From positions 121,033-185,032 of the forward strand of contig CAMLKK010000003.1 in assembly GCA_946480715.1 (NCBI GenBank): a DNA stretch of 64,000 bases, in the 5' to 3' direction. Every line of letters begins with the position of its first letter. Positions within the stretch are counted from its first letter, which is position 1. Positions 9,714-18,129 of the stretch are shown here, in pieces. A program made the position numbers and the translations under genes. The DNA is from an uncultured Bacteriovorax sp. (GTDB lineage Bacteria > Bdellovibrionota > Bacteriovoracia > Bacteriovoracales > Bacteriovoracaceae). Under the pieces are notes generated by a model, which worked only from the letters and a program-made list of their open reading frames with translations, did no database searches and was not told the origin of the DNA.

Positions 9714-9785
9714 AAATACCCCTCTTTGAGTCAATGCCGGGATTCCCCGACTAATTTTTTGATCAAGTAACATTTCAAAAAAAAG

Positions 9786-9813
9786 AAGTCGATTATTTTA
9801 GTCGAATTGTAAG
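9786..9813 (-). promoter_or_regulatory. conserved upstream element of lipoprotein paralog B
   Basis: Second copy of the 28-base block described at 8690-8717, with the same CAAGTAACA box at 9764-9772 and the same 22-base offset. It lies about 75 bases upstream of the start codon. Confidence 0.45.
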
Positions 9814-9923
9814 TCTTTTCCGAATCTTACATGCAATTCAGACTCTTTTTGGCCCCAAAACATTTAAAGTTAGGGCCAAGAAATGCCGTTAAACCACAAA
9901 GAGTCCTAGTTTAGGAATGGGTC

Positions 9924-12900
9924 ATGAAAATTTTTCTCGCAATATTACTGACAGGATTGTCATTCAACAGCTTTTCCGCTGAGCTGAGTTCTATTGATCT
10001 CATTACCCCTCTGTCTTATCAAAGAAAGTCAAAATTCTCTCAATATGTGAAATCAAAGGCCGAATCAAAAATCGGTGATCTTATTAACTATGATGTGAAG
10101 AAAAAGGTTAAAGATACGATTACACCCTATGCTGGAAGTCTACAGGGTTATTTTGGAAGTCGCGCTGAACTTGATCGCTTCGTCGATAACGTTACACAGG
10201 ATGGAATTTATAATCATCTTACAGAGTCAGCAATCCGCAATGGCACAACAATTCGAGTACAAAAAATAACAGATGCTGGCCTCATCAGCTTTTATGGACA
10301 TCTTGGTAAAAATCTAATTGGTAAACTAGCAGATAAAATCCTTGAAAAAGAAGGAGTAGAAAATGCTGGCAGAAGAGAATTGTGGGTTCAAAAAATTCTC
10401 GAACCATTCAACAACTGCATGGCCGTGGCCCTCAATGCTCAATACGATGCTGACCATTGCGTGGAAGCACTCACTTCAAGTTTAGTTCCAAGCGTTGGTA
10501 TTGGTATTGTTTACGAACTTTCGAAAGCAAACTTAGAAAGCTCATTCCCGGAAAAAGAAAAACAACCATTCTTACTAAGTCAAACGCAACTTTATAAAGC
10601 TTGCCTGGCAAAAACAAAGTCAACACCAGAAGATGTTTCAAAGTGTGCACTTGATGCTATGAGATTTGGTATTAATAAAGTTACAGACACTACACTTACA
10701 AAAACAATTAATGAAAAAGCTTCCTCACCTGCTAGTGCTCAGGCCATTAAAAAAACCGTCTGGCCTGCGTTTCAATCATGTACGCAAAACGTTGGAAAAA
10801 CCAAAAATCCACTTCGCGATCAGTTCATGAATTGTATTGATGATCTGGTTGGGACAACAGGTAGCCATCTTGTTAATGATAAAATCTCAAACACAAAAGC
10901 CGTCACTTCGATTATGTTGCCGGCCGAAGCTAAAAAACTTGCGGCAGACAAAAGTGCTCAATTCAAAAAGTGTGCTGAATCTCAACGAGCTAAAAATGCT
11001 CGTAAAGATGGAATGCTGGATATTGATGTCTGTGAAAATACGATTACAAATGAAGTCGTCTACACTGTTGTTTCTGCCACATTAAAAGATACAGCAAACT
11101 CAACTGCTAAAAACGATAAAGCAGCAAGTCTGAAACTTGGTAATGAAGGTGTGGCCATTCTCAATGAATGTTGGAGCAACACTTTGGCACCAACAGCGAG
11201 AGAAGCCTGTTTGAAGAAAACGATCCTTACTTTTTCGGGTAAAGTAGCAACATTAAAATTGAATTCTGCTGTTCCCGCTGAAATGAATGGACGTGATAAA
11301 CTTATCTCGAGCTCTATCACGACTCTTTCTGCCTGTTTATCGAAAGAATTACCAACAAATATTTCCGAATCTAATGATCTCTCGCAAAAGATTGATGGAT
11401 GTTCTTCTAAACTCACTCGCTCTGTTGCACTTGAAGTTGCTTCTTACCAAATCAAAGATACTGCAAGTGATATGCTGACAAAAGAACAGACGGATAAGTT
11501 GCTTGCAACTCTAGTTCAAGATCAATTTGCCAAATGTCTTGGTGCTGCTCCTACTGATGAAATGATTGAAAAATGCGGTGATGAACTTACTGTTAAGGCC
11601 GCTAAGCAGATCACGACAATCGGCTTTGAAAAAGAAGTAAATGCATATCTTAAAAAAAGCGGCGGTCCGCAAGCATTTAGGCTTTCACAAAATGACGTTA
11701 ATCTTTTCATCAAAGGTCTTAATGATAGAACTCAGCTTTGCTTGGATAAAAAAACGCAGTCAAAGGCAATGGATAAAGTAAATGTCTGTGCAAAAACTGC
11801 AATCAAAGACATTGCCATGTACTTTGGCGATCTTCAATTCAAAAAATCTGTGGGCGACATGTATGCCGGTCGTGAAGCAGATAGAAAAGAAGTAGAGAAG
11901 AAATTTAAACTTAGTCTCACACAATGTTTAGATACTAAAGCTTCCTCTGATTTTTCAATCAGTGATTATACGAAAAACCTCTATGTTTGTTCGGATAAAA
12001 TTTCAGGCACGACAACTCTTGATGTAGGTCAAGATCAGATCGATACAGCACTTAATACATATTTAAAAGATCGTCCTGGACAAAATTTAAGCCCTCTTCG
12101 CGATCAAATTCGTTCAAAAGTCATTGGCGATTTTAAAAAGTGTATGTCATCTACTCCGGCCGATAAACAAGGTCGCTGTATTGATGAATTAAAACGCGAG
12201 TCAACTCAAACAATCGTTCTCAACTACGGTCGTTCCGAAACAAAAGCACAATTGAATGCAGACAAAATGCCTGCAGAACTTAAACCTGCTGAAGATGCTC
12301 TCATCCAATGTACAACAACAAAACTCACAGGTGATGCTCTTAGCGCTCATCTCGATGAATGTACAAAACAGTATGCTCTGAAGTTCGCAAAAGAACTTGG
12401 AACTCTAAAACTTAATCACTTATTAAAATCAGCATTAGGTTCTGAAGAATATGCAGCTCAAAAGAAAAACATCGATGAAGTTGTTGCCAAATATACCGCA
12501 TGTTTGGATGGACTAAAATCTATAAAAATGAGCGAAGGCCTAACGGACAAACTCACAACATGTACGACAGGACTGGAAGATCGTGGAACGGCCCTCGTTC
12601 GCAACAGCCTTAATGGTTGGATGAGCACTGATAAAAAAGATGCAGCAACACTTATGCTCAAGCGTGAATTTTCTGCATTCATCCCTTGTTTAAGCGTTTT
12701 ACTCCCTACGTCGCCATACACGCCGGTCATGGATAAAAACATCGATTCTATCCTAAAACCAGTTGCTGTGATGTTCGCGCAATATATTGATTACAATCCT
12801 GAAAATGCAAAATCAACTCTAGATGGCGTCTTGAAAAAACTCTCTACGGATCTTCAAGATATTGCAAGCAATCCAAAGTCTCGTGAAGAACTTGTTAATT

Positions 12901-13463
12901 TTCTTTATGAGCACGGAACTCTCGACCAATTCATTAAATCAATGGTTCAAGGTGAAGTGAAAAAAGCATTCACAACAATTCCAGAAGAAGATGTTCCGAA
13001 GGAATTAAAAGAAATGCTTCTTCAACGTCAGAACTTCGAAGACATTTTCAACTCTCCTGAAGGTGAACGCATTAAAAAAGATGTTATGAATAAAATGCTA
13101 CGCCCTGCTCTTATTCATCAAGCTGATTTAAAAACTTTGGAACCTGAAATGGTCGCCATAAAAGACAGCGTTGTGAATGTTCTGGCCAACTCTCCTAGCT
13201 TTGGCGAACAAATCTTGAGAACTGGAGTTCAGACACAAATTAACAAAATGAGTGGAGTGAAGTCATTCTTTGGAAAAATGCTCTACGGTAAAGAGTCATT
13301 TGAATGGGAAAAAGTACGTTTAACGGAAGAAGGAAGAAAAGCTGAAGCTTATATCAAAGAACACATTCTACTTCCGAAATTCAAATCCCAAGAAGTTGAT
13401 AAGAAAGTTGCTGATGAAGCAGAAGAACTTGTAACGAACGCTGTAAAAAAATATAAGAAATAA
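9924..13463 (+). CDS. large periplasmic protein with about twelve twin-cysteine repeats
   Basis: Exported protein of 1179 residues with a signal peptide (MKIFLAILLT..., cut after SFSA). From about residue 160 to 950 it consists of degenerate modules of roughly 60-75 residues. Each has an aromatic or aliphatic residue three places before a Cys (FNNC, YKAC, FQSC, FKKC, LNEC, LSAC, FAKC, TQLC, LTQC, FKKC, LIQC, YTAC) and a second Cys 12-24 residues later. The first two pairs are Cys165/Cys179 and Cys227/Cys241, both with 13 residues between. A final FIPC is unpaired. Between pairs the sequence is helix-forming and charged. In the oxidising periplasm each pair would be expected to make a disulfide within a helical hairpin. 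I recognise no known family. Two bases separate its stop from the next gene, so the two are translationally coupled. Confidence 0.88.
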   Translation: MKIFLAILLTGLSFNSFSAELSSIDLITPLSYQRKSKFSQYVKSKAESKIGDLINYDVKKKVKDTITPYAGSLQGYFGSRAELDRFVDNVTQDGIYNHLTESAIRNGTTIRVQKITDAGLISFYGHLGKNLIGKLADKILEKEGVENAGRRELWVQKILEPFNNCMAVALNAQYDADHCVEALTSSLVPSVGIGIVYELSKANLESSFPEKEKQPFLLSQTQLYKACLAKTKSTPEDVSKCALDAMRFGINKVTDTTLTKTINEKASSPASAQAIKKTVWPAFQSCTQNVGKTKNPLRDQFMNCIDDLVGTTGSHLVNDKISNTKAVTSIMLPAEAKKLAADKSAQFKKCAESQRAKNARKDGMLDIDVCENTITNEVVYTVVSATLKDTANSTAKNDKAASLKLGNEGVAILNECWSNTLAPTAREACLKKTILTFSGKVATLKLNSAVPAEMNGRDKLISSSITTLSACLSKELPTNISESNDLSQKIDGCSSKLTRSVALEVASYQIKDTASDMLTKEQTDKLLATLVQDQFAKCLGAAPTDEMIEKCGDELTVKAAKQITTIGFEKEVNAYLKKSGGPQAFRLSQNDVNLFIKGLNDRTQLCLDKKTQSKAMDKVNVCAKTAIKDIAMYFGDLQFKKSVGDMYAGREADRKEVEKKFKLSLTQCLDTKASSDFSISDYTKNLYVCSDKISGTTTLDVGQDQIDTALNTYLKDRPGQNLSPLRDQIRSKVIGDFKKCMSSTPADKQGRCIDELKRESTQTIVLNYGRSETKAQLNADKMPAELKPAEDALIQCTTTKLTGDALSAHLDECTKQYALKFAKELGTLKLNHLLKSALGSEEYAAQKKNIDEVVAKYTACLDGLKSIKMSEGLTDKLTTCTTGLEDRGTALVRNSLNGWMSTDKKDAATLMLKREFSAFIPCLSVLLPTSPYTPVMDKNIDSILKPVAVMFAQYIDYNPENAKSTLDGVLKKLSTDLQDIASNPKSREELVNFLYEHGTLDQFIKSMVQGEVKKAFTTIPEEDVPKELKEMLLQRQNFEDIFNSPEGERIKKDVMNKMLRPALIHQADLKTLEPEMVAIKDSVVNVLANSPSFGEQILRTGVQTQINKMSGVKSFFGKMLYGKESFEWEKVRLTEEGRKAEAYIKEHILLPKFKSQEVDKKVADEAEELVTNAVKKYKK

Positions 13464-13465
13464 AA

Positions 13466-13876
13466 ATGAGTTTAAAAGAAAACGATTTTAAAATATTTAT
13501 TCTTAGTGAGAATGTTACTTACAGAAACAATCTCGCTGCTAAACTTCGAATTGAAGGCTTCAGTGTAGAGTTTGCCAGTGGTGGATTCCACTTTCTGCAC
13601 CTTCTCGAAAGACAACGAAGCGGAATCGACATGCTCATTTGTCATGAAAACATGAATGACATGCCTGCCGATGAAATCATTTCAATCTCTCGACTTTCTC
13701 GCACAAAATTAGAAATGCCCATTCTCTTCCTTTCAAAAGACAATGATGAAGAAATCGTCTGCGAAATGATCATGAATGGTGCTAATGATTTCATCCTCCA
13801 ATCAAACAACATGCTTCCGGTTGTTGAAAGAGTGCGTAAGCACTATTCAGTCTTGAAAACCGCCAAAGCCGCTTAA
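13466..13876 (+). CDS. degenerate receiver-domain protein (pseudo-receiver)
   Basis: Cytosolic protein of 136 residues with the size and strand pattern of a response-regulator receiver: IFILSE, DMLICHE, PILFLSKD and the signature GANDFIL. The phosphorylation machinery is altered. The acidic pair after strand 1 is replaced by Ser-Glu-Asn, the phospho-acceptor Asp position holds His60, and the invariant Lys is Gln112 (GANDFILQ). It therefore probably cannot be phosphorylated in the usual way and may act as a protein-binding module. It starts two bases after the stop of the giant twin-Cys protein, so both are made together, although one acts outside and the other inside the cytoplasm. Receiver fold is confident; role unknown. 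Confidence 0.8.
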   Translation: MSLKENDFKIFILSENVTYRNNLAAKLRIEGFSVEFASGGFHFLHLLERQRSGIDMLICHENMNDMPADEIISISRLSRTKLEMPILFLSKDNDEEIVCEMIMNGANDFILQSNNMLPVVERVRKHYSVLKTAKAA

Positions 13877-13978
13877 CCTACGGCAACAATAAATAAATCT
13901 CTTTTCATAAGTGTTTCTCCAGCGAAGAACTCCCCTTCACTGCGCCTTTTTTAGCTTTATTTGCTTCTCTAGGCTTGC

Positions 13979-13984
13979 TATCAT
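13979..13984 (+). promoter_or_regulatory. putative extended -10 promoter of icd
   Basis: TATCAT preceded by TGC (extended -10 form), with a weak TTTATT 17 bases upstream. It lies about 36 bases before the icd start. The 144-base gap 13877-14020 contains nothing else I can name. Confidence 0.4.
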
Positions 13985-14020
13985 CTGGCAAAATTCTCAA
14001 TAACTATAAGGAATATGCGC

Positions 14021-15247
14021 ATGAAAAAAATCAAAGTTGCGAACCCTGTCGTCGAGCTTGATGGCGATGAAATGACCAGAATTATCTGGAAATTTATCAA
14101 AGAAAAACTCATCCTCCCTTACCTTGATGTGGACATTAAATACTTCGATCTTGGTATGGAATACAGAGATCAAACGAATGACCAAGTAACAGTTGATGCT
14201 GCTGAAGCTATCAAAAAATACAACGTTGGTATTAAGTGCGCGACAATCACTCCAGATGAAGCTCGTGTAAAAGAATTCAACTTAAAAGAAATGTGGAAAT
14301 CACCAAACGGTACAATCAGAAATATTCTTGATGGTACAGTTTTCCGTGAACCAATCATCTGCAAAAACGTTCCTCGCCTTGTTCCTAATTGGACAGCGCC
14401 AATCATGATCGGTCGTCACGCATTCGGTGACCAATACCGTGCAACTGATTTCGTTGTTCCGGGTAAAGGTAAACTTACTATTTCGTTCGTTGGCGAGAAC
14501 GGCGAAAAAATTGAAAAAGAAGTTTATAACTTCAAAGGTCCAGGTGTTGCTCTTTCAATGTACAACACTGAAGAATCAATCCGTGGATTTGCTCACTCAT
14601 GTTTCAATATGGCCCTTTCAAAAAAATGGCCTCTTTACTTCTCTTCTAAAAACACAATTCTGAAAAAGTATGATGGCCGCTTCAAAGATATCTTCGAAGA
14701 AATCTATCAAGCAGATTATAAGAAGAAATTTGAATCTCTAGGAATCGTTTACGAACACAGACTGATCGACGATATGGTTGCTTCAGCTCTTAAGTGGAAT
14801 GGTAATTTCGTTTGGGCATGTAAGAACTACGACGGTGACGTTCAATCAGATACAGTTGCTCAAGGATTTGGTTCTCTTGGTCTTATGACTTCAGTGCTTG
14901 TTACTCCAGATGGAAAAACGATGGAAGCAGAAGCCGCTCACGGAACTGTTACTCGCCACTACCGTATGCACCAACAAGGTAAACCAACTTCAACTAACCC
15001 AATCGCTTCAATCTTTGCCTGGACTCGTGGTCTAGGGCACAGAGGAAAGCTTGATAACAACAAAGAGCTTATCCACTTCTGTGAAACGCTTGAAAAAGTT
15101 TGTGTGGAAACTGTTGAATCAGGAAAAATGACGAAAGATCTTGCTGTTTGTATTTATGGCGAGAAAGTGACAGCTGATCAGTATTTAACGACTGAAAAGT
15201 TCCTTGATGCACTAGATGAAAATTTAAAAAAATCTCTAAGTCTTTAA
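14021..15247 (+). CDS. icd: NADP-dependent isocitrate dehydrogenase (eukaryote-like class)
   Basis: Converts isocitrate and NADP+ to 2-oxoglutarate, CO2 and NADPH in the TCA cycle. The 408-residue sequence belongs to the class shared with mitochondrial and cytosolic eukaryotic enzymes, not the E. coli Icd class. Diagnostic blocks are [14 protein letters not shown] at the N-terminus, [19 protein letters not shown] (substrate site), [14 protein letters not shown], and the NADP-binding region [12 protein letters not shown] followed by [16 protein letters not shown]. The start at 14021 is chosen because AAGGA lies eight bases upstream; the ATG at 14015 would leave only two bases. Single gene followed by a strong terminator. 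Confidence 0.97.
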   Translation: MKKIKVANPVVELDGDEMTRIIWKFIKEKLILPYLDVDIKYFDLGMEYRDQTNDQVTVDAAEAIKKYNVGIKCATITPDEARVKEFNLKEMWKSPNGTIRNILDGTVFREPIICKNVPRLVPNWTAPIMIGRHAFGDQYRATDFVVPGKGKLTISFVGENGEKIEKEVYNFKGPGVALSMYNTEESIRGFAHSCFNMALSKKWPLYFSSKNTILKKYDGRFKDIFEEIYQADYKKKFESLGIVYEHRLIDDMVASALKWNGNFVWACKNYDGDVQSDTVAQGFGSLGLMTSVLVTPDGKTMEAEAAHGTVTRHYRMHQQGKPTSTNPIASIFAWTRGLGHRGKLDNNKELIHFCETLEKVCVETVESGKMTKDLAVCIYGEKVTADQYLTTEKFLDALDENLKKSLSL

Positions 15248-15250
15248 GAC

Positions 15251-15283
15251 AAAAAAAGGCCCTCGTAAGAGGGCCTTTTTTTT
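15251..15283. terminator. bidirectional terminator between icd and the convergent lipoprotein gene
   Basis: Stem AAGGCCCTC/GAGGGCCTT around a short GTAA loop, with an A run before it and a T run after it, so it works for both converging genes. Confidence 0.9.
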
Positions 15284-15923
15284 ATCTAATTCTGCAAAGT
15301 GATTCGTAGTCTGTAATTTTATCGCTAGTGTGTGATGTAGCATTGATTGTACCTGCAAGAGCAGTTGAACCTGATCTCATAAGTTCTAACTGAACATCAC
15401 GTTTTGTGTACATATAGTGGTAAGTAACATCTTTACGACCTTCGTGCGTGATTGTGATTTCTTTACAAACAACATCACACTTTCTTGGCTCGCCTACGCA
15501 AACTTTTTCACAACGATTTTCTTTTGTTGTCCAAGTACAAGATTCAACAGCGTGGTATTGATCAGAGTAGCTGTAGTCTGTATTGATATTTCCTACGACA
15601 TCAAATGGCTGGCTGATTTTTTCACCAAGAATGGCAAATTTACCATTAACTGGAATATCTAAATCGCTCTCAGCTTTGATTGGAACAAGAATTTCTTTTC
15701 CAAGATCACCACCTTCTAATTTAAGTGTGATGTTGCTGTCGCTGATGATTTTTAAAACTGCTGAATAGTTTCCAGCTTTAAGTTCTACTTTAGATGTTTT
15801 TAGATTTAAGAATCCATGTTTCTTTTTAACTGTAAGAGAATCTACAACGTTTAAACGTCCGCCTAGTTCATGGCATGAAGATGATAGTAGAAGTACTCCA
15901 AGTATTAGTGCTAATTTTTTCAT
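15282..15923 (-). CDS. lipoprotein with Cys-rich segment, unknown function
   Basis: Lipoprotein of 213 residues: MKKLALILGVLLL leader and lipobox SSSC with Cys17. A GAGGGGGA Shine-Dalgarno precedes the ATG. The middle part looks beta-rich (repeated hydrophobic strands such as YSAVLKIISD). Residues about 130-160 carry six cysteines, in CTWTTKENRCEKVC and then KCDVVC, which could form disulfides. No family recognised. A perfect 11-base dyad, GTGTC-T-GACAC, lies at 15945-15955 just upstream and could be an operator, but this is weak evidence. It converges with icd on a shared terminator. Confidence 0.8.
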   Translation of the reverse strand: MKKLALILGVLLLSSSCHELGGRLNVVDSLTVKKKHGFLNLKTSKVELKAGNYSAVLKIISDSNITLKLEGGDLGKEILVPIKAESDLDIPVNGKFAILGEKISQPFDVVGNINTDYSYSDQYHAVESCTWTTKENRCEKVCVGEPRKCDVVCKEITITHEGRKDVTYHYMYTKRDVQLELMRSGSTALAGTINATSHTSDKITDYESLCRIR

Positions 15924-16167
15924 TTGTAATCCCCCTCAGAATTAGTGTCTGACACCGACACGAGCACTCTAAAAGCAAGGCCTATGCCAATTTTTTTGAT
16001 TTCGATTTATCAACTAGATCGCTCAGTTTTCCACAAAACTTTTCGAAAACTGGGGCCACTATGCAACCGATTTGAAAAATTATCTAGTGCCACTTTCTTT
16101 TTTACAGAGTCCTTTACTCTTCAAGTGGTGCGATTTAAAACCGCTCCAGAAATTAAATGGGGGTTCT

Positions 16168-16536
16168 ATGAAATCATTAATGCTTTTAAGCTTATTATTG
16201 TCTGCTGGTGTTCAAGCAGAAACTGCGATCCAGGATGAATTAACTCTTGCTGATGAAGCTATTCAGGCTCCAACTCTTAATATTGAAGGGCAATATCAAA
16301 CTGAAGAGACTGTAGCTCCGGCACCGGCTCCAGTAGCAAAACGTGTTGTAGTTAAGCAGAGAAGACTTTCTCAATCTGAAAAACTTAAACTCTATAGAGA
16401 GAGACTTGAAGAAAGAAACAGAATCATGGTTGAGAAGAAAATGGAACAAATCCGTTTCCAACAAGAAATGGCCCTTGCTAAGAAGTTAGAAGCTTCAATG
16501 AACCAGACTTTGAAGGCCATCGACAATATTGAATAA
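16168..16536 (+). CDS. small exported coiled-coil protein
   Basis: Exported protein of 122 residues. The start at 16168 has GGGGG four bases upstream and gives a clean signal peptide (MKSLMLLSLLLSAGVQA, cut before ETAIQ). The upstream ATG at 16072 in the same frame would add 32 residues that ruin the leader. After an acidic stretch and a short Pro/Ala segment (APAPAPVAK), residues about 60-122 are a charged, heptad-like helix rich in Arg, Lys, Glu and Gln. Possible periplasmic or envelope coiled coil; no family recognised. Leader sequence resembles that of the gene at 7534. Confidence 0.75.
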   Translation: MKSLMLLSLLLSAGVQAETAIQDELTLADEAIQAPTLNIEGQYQTEETVAPAPAPVAKRVVVKQRRLSQSEKLKLYRERLEERNRIMVEKKMEQIRFQQEMALAKKLEASMNQTLKAIDNIE

Positions 16537-16555
16537 TCCTCTAGCACTATAAAGA

Positions 16556-16578
16556 AGGGAGCTATGCTCCCTTTTTTT
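16556..16578 (+). terminator. Rho-independent terminator
   Basis: Seven-base stem AGGGAGC/GCTCCCT with a TAT loop, followed by seven Ts, just downstream of the gene ending at 16536. Confidence 0.9.
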
Positions 16579-16652
16579 GTCTTTTTTCCAGATTACTATA
16601 GAAAATTTACACTCCATCACCACCTGCACTTATTTTGCTTCATAATGCGTGC

Positions 16653-17996
16653 ATGAGAATAAATCAAACAATTTTAATTTCTGGTTTCCTTCTTATGACT
16701 CTATCTTGTGCAAAAAGTACAAGTAAGAAATCGTCGCCCGGACCGACGAAAAATGCAGTTGAAGACATTGTTATGTCCTCCACTTTCAATGAGAAAATGC
16801 TAACAGACATTCCACGTAAAGTCGTTTTTAACGATAAAGTTTCTGCGGTTAAACATCAGGGCGATCGTAAAACTGGAACATTATTTACAACGATAGGTCT
16901 CATTGAATCAGCTATCAAAATTGATAGAGCACAAGAAGTTAATCTCTCAGAAGAGTATATGAACTATGTGGTTAAATCTCTCGGCTTATCGGCAATGACT
17001 GAAAGTTCACAAATTTCTGAGAATGTTGAAGCAACGAGAATGCATGGCCTGCTACTGGAAAGAGATTGGGGCTATCAACCTTCATGGTTTCAAAAAGGAT
17101 TTGCTTGTGAAGGTTACACATCTACAGATGCACTCGCTCCTGCAGATTGTTTTAAGCACAATAGACCTGATGAAAAAATTCTGGATAAAGCTTTTAGTGC
17201 TACCGGAATTTCGCTTACTCCGATGAAAAAAAATACGAATGATATTATTCGTTTTTTAGCAAAAGAAAAGCGCCCGCTAAGTCTTAATTTAGTGATTAAC
17301 CGCAAAGGCTGGACGACAAGTGAAGTTAACTATTCGCAAGACTTAAGAAAAGAATGTCTTGTTAAACCTGATTCTTGTGAAGTTCATTCCATTCTACTTA
17401 CTGGTTACGATTTGGATGCAAAAGTTTTCCACTTCAAAAACAGCTGGGGTAAAACCTGGGGAAAAAATGGATTTGGAACTATTAAAATTGAAACTGTAGA
17501 TCTTTATTCTAAAGAAGACCTATTTTATGCTGAAGTTGATGGCAAATTTGCATTACCAAAAGATTTCGAGAGAGAGTCTGTTGAATTTCAAGGTTTAAGA
17601 GTAAAGGCCAAAAGAACGAAAGAAAAAGATATGCTGGAGCTTACGATTGAAACAATGGTTAACGGAGCTGCTGGTAAGAGTGTTCTCATCAATAATGAAC
17701 TTGTTACACTTAATGAAGCCAAAGAAAAGCCTACCGATAAAAATACATCTGCAGTTCTTCACAACAATAAAAAAGTGCAGATTCAGCATTTAGTGACTGC
17801 ACAGTCAGATCAAAATACACTTAAGTTTTCATTATTCAAGCCGCTAAAGCTTGAACTGGCCATCCCTGAACCAGAAAAGCTGGAAGATGAAAAACTCTTT
17901 ATCAAATCCACTCTCATGATTCACACTGACACTGAAGGCTTCAAAACGTTAGGTGAAGTTTATCAGGCTGTGAAAGAAAAACGTCTAAACTTTTGA
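16653..17996 (+). CDS. papain-fold lipoprotein lacking the catalytic cysteine
   Basis: Lipoprotein of 447 residues with a type II leader ending in the lipobox TLSC (Cys19). The TTG at 16635 would add six residues in front of the leader, so ATG 16653 is preferred. The sequence has the layout of a C1 (papain-like) peptidase. VKHQGDRKTGTLFTTIGLIES aligns with the active-site block VKNQG..GSCWAFS; HSILLTGYD carries the His (His245); and KNSWGKTWGKNGFGTI carries the Asn (Asn263). The position of the nucleophilic Cys is Gly75, so peptide-bond hydrolysis by the papain mechanism is not expected. A further domain of about 150 residues follows. It is likely a binding protein or a pseudo-peptidase anchored in the envelope. 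The fold assignment is firm from the NSWG block; the role is unknown. Confidence 0.82.
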   Translation: MRINQTILISGFLLMTLSCAKSTSKKSSPGPTKNAVEDIVMSSTFNEKMLTDIPRKVVFNDKVSAVKHQGDRKTGTLFTTIGLIESAIKIDRAQEVNLSEEYMNYVVKSLGLSAMTESSQISENVEATRMHGLLLERDWGYQPSWFQKGFACEGYTSTDALAPADCFKHNRPDEKILDKAFSATGISLTPMKKNTNDIIRFLAKEKRPLSLNLVINRKGWTTSEVNYSQDLRKECLVKPDSCEVHSILLTGYDLDAKVFHFKNSWGKTWGKNGFGTIKIETVDLYSKEDLFYAEVDGKFALPKDFERESVEFQGLRVKAKRTKEKDMLELTIETMVNGAAGKSVLINNELVTLNEAKEKPTDKNTSAVLHNNKKVQIQHLVTAQSDQNTLKFSLFKPLKLELAIPEPEKLEDEKLFIKSTLMIHTDTEGFKTLGEVYQAVKEKRLNF

Positions 17997-18129
17997 CATG
18001 AAATTTCTACCTGTAAAAAAAGTAGACATCTAGTGGTTCACTAACCCTATTGAATTATAGCGCTTCTCATTGGCACTCCTTTTGAAGATATACATGTATT
18101 CACACTACACGTGATCAAAAGGGGTTCTT

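Noticed and set aside
9924..13463. CRISPR-like repeats in the long repeat gene
   Set aside because: The repetition is at the protein level and degenerate; no identical DNA repeats with spacers. No CRISPR array is visible in the window.
15945..16238. Plus-strand frame between the lipoprotein gene and the coiled-coil gene
   Set aside because: Overlaps the true start at 16168, has no leader or ribosome-binding site and no recognisable composition.
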